Positions 1-8,579 of a stretch of 13,262 nt of DNA are shown in pieces. The stretch comes from Bacteroidia bacterium (GTDB taxonomy: Bacteria; Bacteroidota; Bacteroidia; Bacteroidales; Prolixibacteraceae). Every line of letters starts with the position of its first letter. Position 1 is the first letter of the stretch. Below the pieces are notes generated by a model that was not told the DNA's origin, did not search any database, and was given only the letters and a program-made list of their open reading frames with translations. The position numbers and the translations under genes are program-made. Where the stretch lies: assembly GCA_025358395.1 (NCBI GenBank), contig JANYJT010000152.1:1-13262 (forward strand), in the 5' to 3' direction.

Positions 1-1668
1 TTTGATCGGAAACTGCTGAATCATTTTGTCTATCCACACATCCATGATCAGGTCAGGAGTCTTGGATCTTTCACTCAGTTTGGCCGTCATGTCTATGGAA
101 GGCGCAGTTGATTCATTGGATTGATATGTCAGGATTTTATCCTCTTCGGCTGATTTTTTTCCTGTTCGGGCTTCCAGCTGTGCATAATAAAAACTTTCCG
201 GCTTCACGAAAGTATGTTGCAATTCGTGGTGCCCATCTCCGTATCCCTGCGCCCAGCTGGCATAAGCCCAGTTCTGAGCGGTTGGAGGAGCAGGAAGATG
301 GATCTGAGCGGCACGGCATTGCCAGCATAGGGAGTTGGCCGCACTCCAGCCGCCACCCTGTCCGTCTACATCCCGGTAGGCCAGACTGATAATTCCACCA
401 TCAATGGTCATTTTATCGAACAGAACTCCTGTAGTCCAGCCACCAATGGCGCCACTAAAATTCGAGGGCATAAACGAATAGCACTGTACAAAAGCATTGG
501 GACCCGGGGCTGTAAATCCGACAGAGAAAGCATGGTAGCCAAATTCGGCGTAACAACGCTGAAAGAGTATCTGCTGCCCGATTGTATGGAATGAATAACG
601 CCTGTAGTTGCCAATTTCGCCAACCGGCGCCAGGGATTTGCAATCTTCTACCGTGATGCGCCGTGCAGTTTCCCAAACGGCCACAGCCGAACTGACAAAA
701 TGTTCGGCAACGACTCTTCTCACCCACGAATCGCTCACATTTTCGAGGGTAATAGCCATCCAGCGATGGTTTTCATCTTTGGCGTTTGAGGCGTCAAATG
801 TTGAGACACATCTTAAATTTTCGACTCCCGTGTTGCTGATTTGCCCGGTCCAGCTGTATTTGGCAACGCTGCCGCCACCAAACTGCGGATCCAGCGAATT
901 TGGAAGTGGAACATCTACCGAGATGGATTCAGGTGTAACTGCCACCACTTTCCGATACCAGTTCTGATCGAAATCGCCAGGTTCCCATTTTGTTAAGGTA
1001 TAATCAACATAGATACCAATCTTGTCGGCGCCTATTTTCTCAAGCCATTCTTTGGTCGACGGTCTGGTAATGATCACCTGATCGCCAATTTTGAATGAGT
1101 GGCTATCTTTAAAAGTCAGTTTTGTCGAATTCACGGGAAAATAGCAGTCTGCCAACCTGACTGGAGGTTCACTGATCCTGTTATTTTTCCCTGAAATCCG
1201 GATCAGCGTTTCGCGATCCACGCCAGATCCCACCAGCACTGTTCCATCGGTGTTGCAGCCACTTCCACGCAGAACCACACCGGATGCCCGAATGGTGAGA
1301 CTGCCGGCGACTTCAAAAGTTCCCTTTTCCAGGAGTACGCATCCGCGGAAGCCGTTCGCATCCAATGGCAACGATGAAACATAATCGATGGCGGTTTGTA
1401 TCCGGGATGTCGCATCACCCGATTTAGCGGCCACAATTACCTTGACAGGAAGGTCAGGAATTGGAGATTCAGAGGCCAAGTAACCGCAGTAGGAAAAATC
1501 AGGAACCCTGTCTCCGTTCGTGGCAATCGTATAGCTTAATTTTCCCTCTTTCGATATTTTAACCGGGGAGTTTGGTGTGGTCTCAAAATGTCCATTGGTC
1601 AACCATGGAAAAGCCAACAAAATCAAAACAATCAATAAAAGTCTCCTATGTGGTTGCTTATTGTACAT
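1..1668 (-). CDS. Secreted parallel beta-helix (pectate-lyase-fold-like) protein, 3' end missing
   Basis: Open from the ATG at 1668 to the window edge: 556 residues with no stop, so the C-terminus lies outside. The start is followed by a good Sec signal peptide: basic YNKQPHRR, a hydrophobic stretch to about residue 22, and likely cleavage near residue 26. Residues 75-160 look like the first coils of a right-handed beta-helix (PVKVIVAAKSGDATSRIQTA, then LLEKGTFEV and VVLRGSG), as in the pectate-lyase/pectinesterase superfamily. Helix-like rungs continue to about residue 455, for example ENVSDSWVRRVV and RRITVEDCKS. Conserved-looking motifs are WTTGVLFDKM (411-420), YRDVDGQGGGWSAAN (431-445) and GDGHHELQH (478-486). 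Residues 490-556 are charged and look like a separate region. I cannot assign a catalytic residue or CAZy family; DUF4955-type proteins are one candidate family. It is the last gene of the susCD operon, 69 bases after susD. A lyase or hydrolase role on pectin-like glycan is inference. Confidence 0.85.
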   Translation of the reverse strand, partial: MYNKQPHRRLLLIVLILLAFPWLTNGHFETTPNSPVKISKEGKLSYTIATNGDRVPDFSYCGYLASESPIPDLPVKVIVAAKSGDATSRIQTAIDYVSSLPLDANGFRGCVLLEKGTFEVAGSLTIRASGVVLRGSGCNTDGTVLVGSGVDRETLIRISGKNNRISEPPVRLADCYFPVNSTKLTFKDSHSFKIGDQVIITRPSTKEWLEKIGADKIGIYVDYTLTKWEPGDFDQNWYRKVVAVTPESISVDVPLPNSLDPQFGGGSVAKYSWTGQISNTGVENLRCVSTFDASNAKDENHRWMAITLENVSDSWVRRVVAEHFVSSAVAVWETARRITVEDCKSLAPVGEIGNYRRYSFHTIGQQILFQRCYAEFGYHAFSVGFTAPGPNAFVQCYSFMPSNFSGAIGGWTTGVLFDKMTIDGGIISLAYRDVDGQGGGWSAANSLCWQCRAAQIHLPAPPTAQNWAYASWAQGYGDGHHELQHTFVKPESFYYAQLEARTGKKSAEEDKILTYQSNESTAPSIDMTAKLSERSKTPDLIMDVWIDKMIQQFPIK

Positions 1669-1680
1669 GGCAGGATTATA

Positions 1681-1732
1681 ATTTTATTTGCATATTATCC
1701 ATCTTTTCAGACAGATAATATACAAATAAAAT
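1681..1732 (-). promoter_or_regulatory. Intercistronic 19-bp stem-loop between susD and the beta-helix gene
   Basis: The arms at 1681-1699 and 1714-1732 are complementary over 19 bases around a 14-base loop. The single non-Watson-Crick position (C1691 opposite A1722) is a U-G wobble in the minus-strand RNA but a C-A mismatch in the plus-strand RNA, which suggests the structure works in the operon transcript. It starts 5 bases after the susD stop and ends 12 bases before the beta-helix start. It is AT-rich and has no U-tract behind it, so it is a poor intrinsic terminator. More likely roles are RNA stabilisation or processing, partial attenuation to set SusCD-to-enzyme ratio, or masking of the A-rich leader (AAATAAAAT, 1681-1689) of the next gene. 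Confidence 0.7.
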
Positions 1733-1737
1733 ATTGA

Positions 1738-3789
1738 TCACTTATTAGGTAATCCGTAACCATTCGTTACATTCCCTTTCGATTGATCAATTACGGTAAG
1801 CGGCATCGGGTGAAAGTAACGCGGTGCACTCGTTTCGCGGCCAACAACGCCGTCCAGAATGGCCGCATTTAACATCGCTTTGGCATTAGCGTCATTCCAA
1901 ACCGTAATACCCCAGTTCACCCTGGTGTAGCCATCAGCTACCAGTGCTTTGGCTTCCGCTCCGTTGGGATCAATGTAGGTATACAATCCTTTGATGGCCA
2001 GGTTTCTGGCAGTAGTCGTATACGCCGCAATCCCCCAATTGTAGATGCCTCGCCAACCCGGTGATAAAGCCGGATCAGTGTCCACGGGTGTTTGTGTAAC
2101 AGTCGCCACATTACCACCTATCTGAACATATTTCGTCCAGACATAATTGGAGATGGTTCTGCCACTTGGGAATGTATAGAATCCGTTGGTTTGAAGGCTT
2201 CCTGCCATATCTGCCATTTCTTTGCGGACAGCAATGGCTCTTTCGTTGAATTTACCCGAACGAATCATGTCCCAGCGAATAGCACCTTCGCCCAAAAGCT
2301 CCAGTTTGCGTTCATTGTAGATCGCATCCAGCAATGCATCTCCTGAAAGTCCGGAAATATTTTTGGCCGAATTACCAAACGCTCTGGCACGAATTTGGTT
2401 TACCAACGCAATGGCACCTGCTGCATCACTTCCTGATACAGCTTTTGCTTCGGCAAGTAAAAGCATTACATCGGCCATTCTCAGAATGACATAGTTGATA
2501 CCTGAAGAACGGAAGGTCGCATTGGGGTATAAAGGTACGTCTCCTCTGTTTTTATCCCATTTGTTGGTACTTGGTCCGCCGCCGCCGATACGTGTACCCA
2601 CGCCGAGCGGAATCAGGTTCTCCTGTCCGGTTGCCGCATTGCTGCCGGATATTACCATACTGACATCACGACGCATGTCGCCGGTTTCGTAACCATTGTA
2701 AAAGAACGAAGGAATAATACGGATGGCAGCAAAAGTATTTAAGTAAGAGTTGACTGAACTGTTGGAGCCGGGACGTCCCATACTGTATCCATATTCACTG
2801 TTTCCGATGGCCGGTACGCAACCTATTTCGAAGAGAGATTCCTGACTAATTCGCCTCGAGTTGATTTCCTGCCAATGTTTTTGGAAAGGATTATTGACTG
2901 ACCTGGTATCGGATGTTATCAGCTTTGCAGATCCGCTCTGGGTAGTTACAGCTGCATTCAGGTATGTTTCGGCCACTTTGATGTAATCAAGATAATCCGC
3001 ACGACGAGCATATACGCACGTTGCGTCATCCGCACCTTTATTGACAAACTGTACGGTTCCATACAATCCTTTTATATCAGTACGAATTGTTTGCCAACTT
3101 CCGGCATGGAGCGCAATTTGGCCAATCAGTGCATTGGCAAAAGTGCGGCTAATGCGTTCAGCGGTAATTCCGCCTTGCCCTAAGGGAAACATTTTGCCTT
3201 CTACTGCTTTAACGTCGGCAATAATTTTATCCATTATTTCGAAGCGGGATGAGAGTGTATAGGATGTCACCACCTGATTTTCATAACCATAAGGAACATC
3301 ACCGAAATGGCGCACCAACTCCCAGGCTAAATAAGCCCTCAGGGTTTTGGCTTCACCATAAAGTTGTGTCCAGCCAGTTGGAGCACTGCCTTTTACATCT
3401 GTCAGATATTCTGCCTTTGCTCCTATCAAATCGGCAATACGAGAAGCACGGGCAAGCGCAACGTTTAAACTATTGTAAATGTTCATATCTGTATTTACAG
3501 TAGTTGCACCGGGCTGCAATCTTGCGATGACATTGTTGACGGAAGGATATTCGCTCATGTATTCAGCATCGGATCCCAGTGGATCCTGCCAGTTGTAGTT
3601 TCCTCCGGCTGCCGCATTTTGGCGATATTCAGCATAAACCCACGATAATGCTTTAAATGCCTCGCCCGGACTCGACATTACAAAATTATCGTCTGACTGG
3701 CCTGCATTTGAGACATCCAAATAGTCTTTGCACCCCGAAAACATGAACGGCAACAGTGCTAAAAATATATAGAAACCTATTTTTTTCAT
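1738..3789 (-). CDS. SusD/RagB-family outer-membrane glycan-binding lipoprotein
   Basis: Binds glycan at the cell surface and acts as the lid on the SusC transporter. The 683-residue product starts with a type II signal peptide whose lipobox is FSGC, giving a lipidated Cys20 followed by KDYLD. Family landmarks are the N-terminal TPR-type helical part with LYGEAKTLRAYLAWELVRHFGDVP-like sequence at 143-166, NGYETGDMRRD at 365-375, the helix YVILRMADVMLLLAEAKA at 433-450, and NERKLELLGEG...RWDMIRSGKF at 492-514. The closing motif RYFHPMPLTVID (657-668) matches the usual SusD C-terminal proline-rich strand. It is longer than many SusD proteins (commonly about 500-650 residues); the extra length sits at about 540-655, rich in aromatic and Asn residues. 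It starts 38 bases after susC, behind an A-rich leader, so the two are co-transcribed. Ligand specificity cannot be read from this. Confidence 0.97.
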   Translation of the reverse strand: MKKIGFYIFLALLPFMFSGCKDYLDVSNAGQSDDNFVMSSPGEAFKALSWVYAEYRQNAAAGGNYNWQDPLGSDAEYMSEYPSVNNVIARLQPGATTVNTDMNIYNSLNVALARASRIADLIGAKAEYLTDVKGSAPTGWTQLYGEAKTLRAYLAWELVRHFGDVPYGYENQVVTSYTLSSRFEIMDKIIADVKAVEGKMFPLGQGGITAERISRTFANALIGQIALHAGSWQTIRTDIKGLYGTVQFVNKGADDATCVYARRADYLDYIKVAETYLNAAVTTQSGSAKLITSDTRSVNNPFQKHWQEINSRRISQESLFEIGCVPAIGNSEYGYSMGRPGSNSSVNSYLNTFAAIRIIPSFFYNGYETGDMRRDVSMVISGSNAATGQENLIPLGVGTRIGGGGPSTNKWDKNRGDVPLYPNATFRSSGINYVILRMADVMLLLAEAKAVSGSDAAGAIALVNQIRARAFGNSAKNISGLSGDALLDAIYNERKLELLGEGAIRWDMIRSGKFNERAIAVRKEMADMAGSLQTNGFYTFPSGRTISNYVWTKYVQIGGNVATVTQTPVDTDPALSPGWRGIYNWGIAAYTTTARNLAIKGLYTYIDPNGAEAKALVADGYTRVNWGITVWNDANAKAMLNAAILDGVVGRETSAPRYFHPMPLTVIDQSKGNVTNGYGLPNK

Positions 3790-3827
3790 GATTTTATTTC
3801 TTTAAAGATGATTACCATTTATACGAT

Positions 3828-6800
3828 TTAGAAAGTAACATTTAGGCCAATCACAAACTGACGGGCACGTGGATAGGTTCCCCAATCCAGCCCGGGAGTC
3901 GGATAACGGGAGCTATTTACGTTTTGACTCGTATTGACATCCGGGTCAAGTCCTGAGTAACCTGTCAGAGTAAATGCGTTATAGATGGAACCATAGAGGC
4001 GCATGTTACTGATCTTTGCTTTGCTTATCAACTGTTTGGGCAAGGTATAGCCCAGGGTTAACGTATTAAGGCGCAGGTATGAACCATCTTCGATCCCGAT
4101 ATCGGAAACATAGCCTTGTTGCAGGAAGGTCGAGGGTACCGTCGCATTTACATTGGCTGCATTCAACAGGTCGGGCGTGGTAAGCTTCACCAGAAGGCCG
4201 TTCTGAATTTGGTAATTTGTATAGGAGTCTTTCACTACAACCAGCTTATTTCCGTAGAGACCGCCACCTTTGTTACCGTTAAATAGCGTGGCCAATTTGT
4301 TGGCATTGTAGACATCATTGCCGTAGCTCCAGTTGAAATACATGCCCAGGTCAAAGTTCTTGTAAGAAGCGTTGACGTTGAAACCACCTGTATTTTTGGG
4401 ATTCATATTACCTATTTCGACCATATCTTTGTCGTCAATCACGTCATCCTTAACATTATCTACAAATTTAGGCAAACCGGGATAAGCCTGCTGAGAACCG
4501 GGAACCAAACCGGCGCGATAGGAGACAAATGATTTTGAAAGATCCGCGACTCCGGTTTTTAAGGTGTATACATTCGTTGCAGCATCAAAATTGAAGTCCT
4601 CGGGGGTATAAAATCCTTTGCCATCCCTTTGGTAACCCATCACGATACCGACAGGTTTGCCAACCAACAGTTTGTAGTCGGCATTTGGAATCCCCGATTG
4701 CAGGAATTGAGTTCCATAAGCGCTTTGCATGCCGTCAGCGAGTTTGTCGATGTTACCCTTGTTAAAGTTGATATTTGCGCTTGCCGTGATGTTCCAATCC
4801 TTGCTCCTCAGTATAGTGCCTGTCAAGGAGATTTCCAATCCTTTGTTGCTGGTTTGCCCAATATTGGCGTAGCTGGATGTAAATCCGGTGATAGACGGAA
4901 TGTCGGTCAGCATTAACAAATCTTTTGTGCTATTCTTATATGCGTCGACAGTTCCTGACAAACGATGGTTAAAGAGTGAGAAATCCAGACCGATGTTGCG
5001 TGTAATGGTGGTTTCCCATTTTAAATCGCGGTTTGACAATTGGGCTGAAGCCAGGTCATAGGAAGGCTGAAGCACTCTATTCAGGCCATACTGCCATCGG
5101 GTGTCAGTAGTGGCTGCCCACAATTGCGACCATTGATCAGCGCTGATCGCATCATTTCCTACCTCACCATAAGATACGCGCAGTTTCAAATCATCGAGGT
5201 TTTTAATGCTTTTCATAAAAGATTCCTGCGAAACGCGCCATGCAATTGAACCGGCAGGGAAGTATCCCCATCGGTGTTCCGGAGAGAAGTTGGAAGAACC
5301 GTCCGCACGGAAGGTTGCAGCAAGCATGTACTTGTCTTTAAGAGAATAATTTACTCTGCCAAAATAAGACTGAAGCCGGTTCGGCGTACTGACGCCCGAT
5401 GCAACGACCAGGTTAGCACCGTACTGCGAGATCATTGCGAATGCGTTGTCCATGGTAAAATTGGCAGGATATTTTTGTCCGGAGATACGCATGCTGGATC
5501 CGCCCGAGTTGGTTATTTCCTGACCAACCAAAAAATTGAGCCGGTGAATCTCTTTCAGTTTTAATTCATATGCCAATGTGTTTGCCCATCGCATGGAACT
5601 GGCATCATTCTTTCTATAGTCTGCGTCGCCCGAAAAAAGAAGTGTTCCATCACTGTTCAGGTAGTTTACCTCGTTGCTGCCGGCAGGTGTCGGACCTCTC
5701 CAGATCCTGTTTTGCGTATAATTGCGGGCCAGGGTCAATTCAGAGTGATAGACTAAACCTTTCATAATTTTCCAGTTCAATCCGGCTGTTGCACGAAGCG
5801 ATTGCGTCAACAACAGGTTTTGACGGTCTTTGATCACATTTACCGGATTGTACATATCATCCATGACAAACGACTCTTCGCCCAAAGAGGCATCCCCCAG
5901 AAAAGAGAGATCACCTTTGATATTACTTTTAGCGATGGGACGGAAACGGTATGAACCGGAGAGGGATGAACCGTAACCGCTGGTTGTGCTTTCGTTACCC
6001 ATCGAACTTTTATCTGTGTACTGCACGTCCAGATTGAAGTCCAGATTTTTACCCATTTTTTGATCCAGCTTGAACGATGCTACAGTTCTTTTGGAAAAGG
6101 AGTTCAATTTCATTCCATCTTCGTCGAGGTAGCCCAATCCTAAAATAACCTTTGTTTTTTCAGTTCCACCTGTAATGGTCAGGTCGTGGTTCTGCGAGAA
6201 TGAACTGTTGTATACATCTTTTTGCAGGTTGTAAGGTGATACATTTTTGTAGGCATCGATGCCTGCCGGGTTATTACCGGTGTAAGCACCAATTCCGAAC
6301 AATTTTTGGAATGGCGTGGTAGAAGTTATACCATAATAAACATCCAGAAGGCCCCATTTGAAAGATAAGTAATCGTAGGGGTTTAAGGTTGCAAGATATC
6401 CGGTTGGGGTGTTAAATTTTCCATAGCCGCTGTAACTCACCGAAACATCGCCGGATTTTCCCCTTTTTGTTGTAATCAGGATAACCCCATTGGCGCCGCG
6501 TGCACCAAAAATCGCCGTAGAGGAGGCATCCTTGAGCACGTCTATGCTTTCAACCATTTCGGATGGAACATCACTGATGTTGCCCGGAACGCCATCAATC
6601 AAGACAAGTGGGTCGTTGCTTTGTGAGATCGAACCTCCGCCCCGTACGCGAATCGATATAGTCGCATCCGGTCGTCCGTCCTGAGAAATAACATTCACGC
6701 CGGCAAGACGTCCCTGGAGGGCTTGTGCCACGTTGGCAACAGGAATCGCAGCAATTTGTTTGCCGGAGACAGAGGCCACCGAACCTGTTACATCGCGTTT

Positions 6801-7160
6801 TTTGACTGTCCCGTAACCAATGGCAACCACCTCTTCAATTTGCAGCGTACTGCCGGCCATTTTTACATTAATAACAGTCTGTCCGCTAATTTGGATCTCT
6901 TTGGTCTCATAACCAATAAAAGAGAACTGGATTACATCTTTTTGGACATTACCAGGAACTATCGAATAGCTACCTTCGTTGTTGGTTATCAAACCATTGG
7001 TTGTTCCTTTTATAACAACATTTGCACCCGGAATGGGTGTGTTTGTCTCATCAACCACTCTTCCGGTAACCTTTTGGGCGAAAAGCTGCGCACCCGAGAA
7101 GATCAGGATAAGTGATAAAAGACAAACCTTTCCAGGAAAACTTTGCTTCATTTTCATCAT
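3828..7160 (-). CDS. SusC/RagA-family TonB-dependent oligosaccharide transporter
   Basis: Outer-membrane beta-barrel that imports oligosaccharides to the periplasm using TonB energy, with SusD as lid. The 1110-residue product has a signal peptide ending at ...LFAQ (residue 29), a carboxypeptidase-D-like domain at about 30-102 (VTGRVVDETNTPIPGANVVI, IQFSFIGYETKE), the TonB-interacting stretch IEEVVAIGYGTVKKRDVTGS at 108-127, a plug at about 120-233 (LQGRLAGVNV, VRGGGSI, PLVLIDGVPG, VLKDASSTAIFGARGANGVI) and a barrel to the C-terminal aromatic end FVIGLNVTF. There is no STN domain before the CPD-like domain, which fits control by the nearby HTCS rather than by an anti-sigma/ECF pair. Three ATGs lie close together (MMKMK); the first is used here, but the second or third would give the same mature protein. 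It starts 32 bases after the GH105 gene and is followed 38 bases later by susD. Confidence 0.98.
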   Translation of the reverse strand: MMKMKQSFPGKVCLLSLILIFSGAQLFAQKVTGRVVDETNTPIPGANVVIKGTTNGLITNNEGSYSIVPGNVQKDVIQFSFIGYETKEIQISGQTVINVKMAGSTLQIEEVVAIGYGTVKKRDVTGSVASVSGKQIAAIPVANVAQALQGRLAGVNVISQDGRPDATISIRVRGGGSISQSNDPLVLIDGVPGNISDVPSEMVESIDVLKDASSTAIFGARGANGVILITTKRGKSGDVSVSYSGYGKFNTPTGYLATLNPYDYLSFKWGLLDVYYGITSTTPFQKLFGIGAYTGNNPAGIDAYKNVSPYNLQKDVYNSSFSQNHDLTITGGTEKTKVILGLGYLDEDGMKLNSFSKRTVASFKLDQKMGKNLDFNLDVQYTDKSSMGNESTTSGYGSSLSGSYRFRPIAKSNIKGDLSFLGDASLGEESFVMDDMYNPVNVIKDRQNLLLTQSLRATAGLNWKIMKGLVYHSELTLARNYTQNRIWRGPTPAGSNEVNYLNSDGTLLFSGDADYRKNDASSMRWANTLAYELKLKEIHRLNFLVGQEITNSGGSSMRISGQKYPANFTMDNAFAMISQYGANLVVASGVSTPNRLQSYFGRVNYSLKDKYMLAATFRADGSSNFSPEHRWGYFPAGSIAWRVSQESFMKSIKNLDDLKLRVSYGEVGNDAISADQWSQLWAATTDTRWQYGLNRVLQPSYDLASAQLSNRDLKWETTITRNIGLDFSLFNHRLSGTVDAYKNSTKDLLMLTDIPSITGFTSSYANIGQTSNKGLEISLTGTILRSKDWNITASANINFNKGNIDKLADGMQSAYGTQFLQSGIPNADYKLLVGKPVGIVMGYQRDGKGFYTPEDFNFDAATNVYTLKTGVADLSKSFVSYRAGLVPGSQQAYPGLPKFVDNVKDDVIDDKDMVEIGNMNPKNTGGFNVNASYKNFDLGMYFNWSYGNDVYNANKLATLFNGNKGGGLYGNKLVVVKDSYTNYQIQNGLLVKLTTPDLLNAANVNATVPSTFLQQGYVSDIGIEDGSYLRLNTLTLGYTLPKQLISKAKISNMRLYGSIYNAFTLTGYSGLDPDVNTSQNVNSSRYPTPGLDWGTYPRARQFVIGLNVTF

Positions 7161-7192
7161 AATTAATTATTAGTCTGATTATTAAAGAACGA

Positions 7193-8383
7193 TTATTTGT
7201 TACTGTACTCCAGCGAAGCCATAATGAATGGCCCCACTCCTTTTGGATCATTGTCGCGTACCGGTTCGCTGATATAATATTCGTAGGTTCCGCTTCTGTA
7301 TGGGGTGCCGCCCAATCCCGCTACAGAACAGCATCCGGTTAGACGAATGGTACCATCCTTGTTTTCGCGGATCAGGTTCTTAAGAATTCCCTGATATCCT
7401 TTTGTGGCAGTTTCTTTGTAAGCTTTGCTGATATACCCATTTCGCACTGCCTTAAAGAGGGCATACACAAACATGGATGAACCGGATGCTTCAAAATAGT
7501 TCCCTTGTCGGTTCCCCTGATCAAGTACCTGATACCACAAACCCGTAGCCGGATCCTGGTATTTCTTAATTCCGGCAGCTACCTGATTTAAAATATCCAA
7601 CAACCGACCTCTTCCTGCATGATCTTTTGGCACAAAATCGAGAACATCCACCAGTGCCATGGCATACCATCCTTCAGCCCTGCTCCAGAAATTCGGAGAA
7701 CATCCGGTAATCGGATCAGCCCATTTCTGATCCTTGCTTTCGTCCCAACCGTGATAGTTAAGTCCGGTTGCAGCGTTGTATGTATGCTTGTGAACGACAG
7801 TAAACTGGTTAACGATATCATCAAAGGCGGTGGATTCATTGTATTTAGCCGCATATTGGGCGTAAAATGGGGCGCCCATGTACAAACCGTCGAGCCACAT
7901 CTGGTTGGGATATCTCAGCTTGTGCCAGAACCCGCCTTCTTTTGTGCGTGGCTGCACATTCAGCTGTTCTCTGAGGAATTTGATTGCTTTTTGAAACCGA
8001 TCATCCTTGCTGGTCTCGTAAACATTGAAGAGGAACTTACCGGAGTTTACAGCATCGATATTATGCTCATCAGGTTTATATCCCATGATCGAACCTTCCT
8101 GATCGATAAAGTGCAGCGCATACCTCAATGCATAATCATAATAATCCTGCTTTTTGGACACTTGCCACAATTGGACCATCGATTGTGCAATGAGTCCCTG
8201 AGTGTAATTCCAGACCGGTTTGGGATTGAAATCTACAGTCCAGGGATCGGGAAATTGTTTGATCTCGGAATCAGCCATCCTGATGGCCATTTTTACTCCG
8301 TCTACCTTTGACTCCTGGGCTGAAAGTCTGCCAATGCAAAGCACCAAAAGTGACAGCAGGAAGAAACGCCAATTTTTCTTCAT
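7193..8383 (-). CDS. GH105 unsaturated glycuronyl (rhamnogalacturonyl) hydrolase, secreted
   Basis: Predicted to hydrate and release the 4,5-unsaturated uronic acid at the non-reducing end of lyase products. The 396-residue product has a Sec signal peptide ending near SAQ (residues 21-23) and no proper lipobox, so it is probably periplasmic. The rest is a single (alpha/alpha)6-barrel of normal family length. Key residues as I recall them from Bacillus YteR map with a constant offset of 22: Asp110 (D88), His154 (H132), Asp165 in WLDGLYMG (D143, catalytic acid), His211 in YHGWDES (H189), Arg235 and Trp239 in WSRAEGW (R213, W217). The enzyme therefore looks intact and active. It is first in the operon, 32 bases before susC, and follows the 378-base regulatory gap. 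A rhamnogalacturonan disaccharide is the classic substrate, but some GH105 members use ulvan or other unsaturated uronide products, so exact specificity is open. Confidence 0.95.
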   Translation of the reverse strand: MKKNWRFFLLSLLVLCIGRLSAQESKVDGVKMAIRMADSEIKQFPDPWTVDFNPKPVWNYTQGLIAQSMVQLWQVSKKQDYYDYALRYALHFIDQEGSIMGYKPDEHNIDAVNSGKFLFNVYETSKDDRFQKAIKFLREQLNVQPRTKEGGFWHKLRYPNQMWLDGLYMGAPFYAQYAAKYNESTAFDDIVNQFTVVHKHTYNAATGLNYHGWDESKDQKWADPITGCSPNFWSRAEGWYAMALVDVLDFVPKDHAGRGRLLDILNQVAAGIKKYQDPATGLWYQVLDQGNRQGNYFEASGSSMFVYALFKAVRNGYISKAYKETATKGYQGILKNLIRENKDGTIRLTGCCSVAGLGGTPYRSGTYEYYISEPVRDNDPKGVGPFIMASLEYSNK

Positions 8384-8426
8384 GTTATTCTGAATAAGTT
8401 TGTTGGTTCATAACTATCAAAAGCAC

Positions 8427-8531
8427 CTAAAAACTGGAAAAGATTAAGAACATCAGAATGACAGCAATGACAATTGTCATTCCAACAATCATCATGTTCG
8501 CTCTTTTAAGTCTCTGGTTTATCTCCTTCAT
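8427..8531 (-). CDS. Possible 34-residue single-span membrane peptide
   Basis: An ATG at 8531 opens 34 codons ending in TAG at 8427. The peptide has a charged start (MKEINQRLKRAN) followed by an unbroken hydrophobic segment of about 20 residues from MMIVGMT to FLIF, ending SSF. This is the layout of a small inner-membrane protein with N-terminus in the cytoplasm by the positive-inside rule. An in-frame TGA two codons upstream of the ATG fixes the start. The leader is A-rich (TGAAAATTG), normal for the phylum. It lies on the operon strand, 43 bases before the GH105 start. I recognise no family. It could be a real small protein, a leader ORF, or chance within the control region; its palindromic centre weakens the coding argument because the opposite strand also encodes MTIVI there. 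Confidence 0.4.
   Translation of the reverse strand: MKEINQRLKRANMMIVGMTIVIAVILMFLIFSSF
8466..8481. repeat. Perfect 16-bp palindrome AATGACAATTGTCATT
   Basis: Eight bases are followed directly by their reverse complement (AATGACAA/TTGTCATT), with no spacer and no mismatch. It sits in the middle of the possible 34-codon ORF and about 90 bases upstream of the GH105 start. It could be an operator for a dimeric regulator, including the HTCS, or a by-product of the codons for MTIVI. Confidence 0.5.
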
Positions 8532-8579
8532 CAATTTTCAGTTGTTCAGTAAGGTAAAATTAGGTCATCACGACCCAAA

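Noticed and set aside
608..967. Plus-strand ORF of 119 codons at the left end
   Set aside because: It is antisense to the continuous beta-helix reading frame, which has a signal peptide and coherent beta-strand pattern.
1681..1732. Calling the susD-distal stem-loop an intrinsic terminator
   Set aside because: The stem is nearly all A-T and has no U-tract in either direction; the next gene starts only 12 bases later on the same strand.
7619..8311. Plus-strand ORF of 230 codons
   Set aside because: It lies wholly antisense to the GH105 gene, whose catalytic residues are all present; the translation shows no family motif.
8555..8562. Minus-strand TAATTTTA as a possible -7 promoter element
   Set aside because: It differs from TAnnTTTG at the last base, and the nearest upstream TTTG is only 13 bases away, too close for a -33 element.
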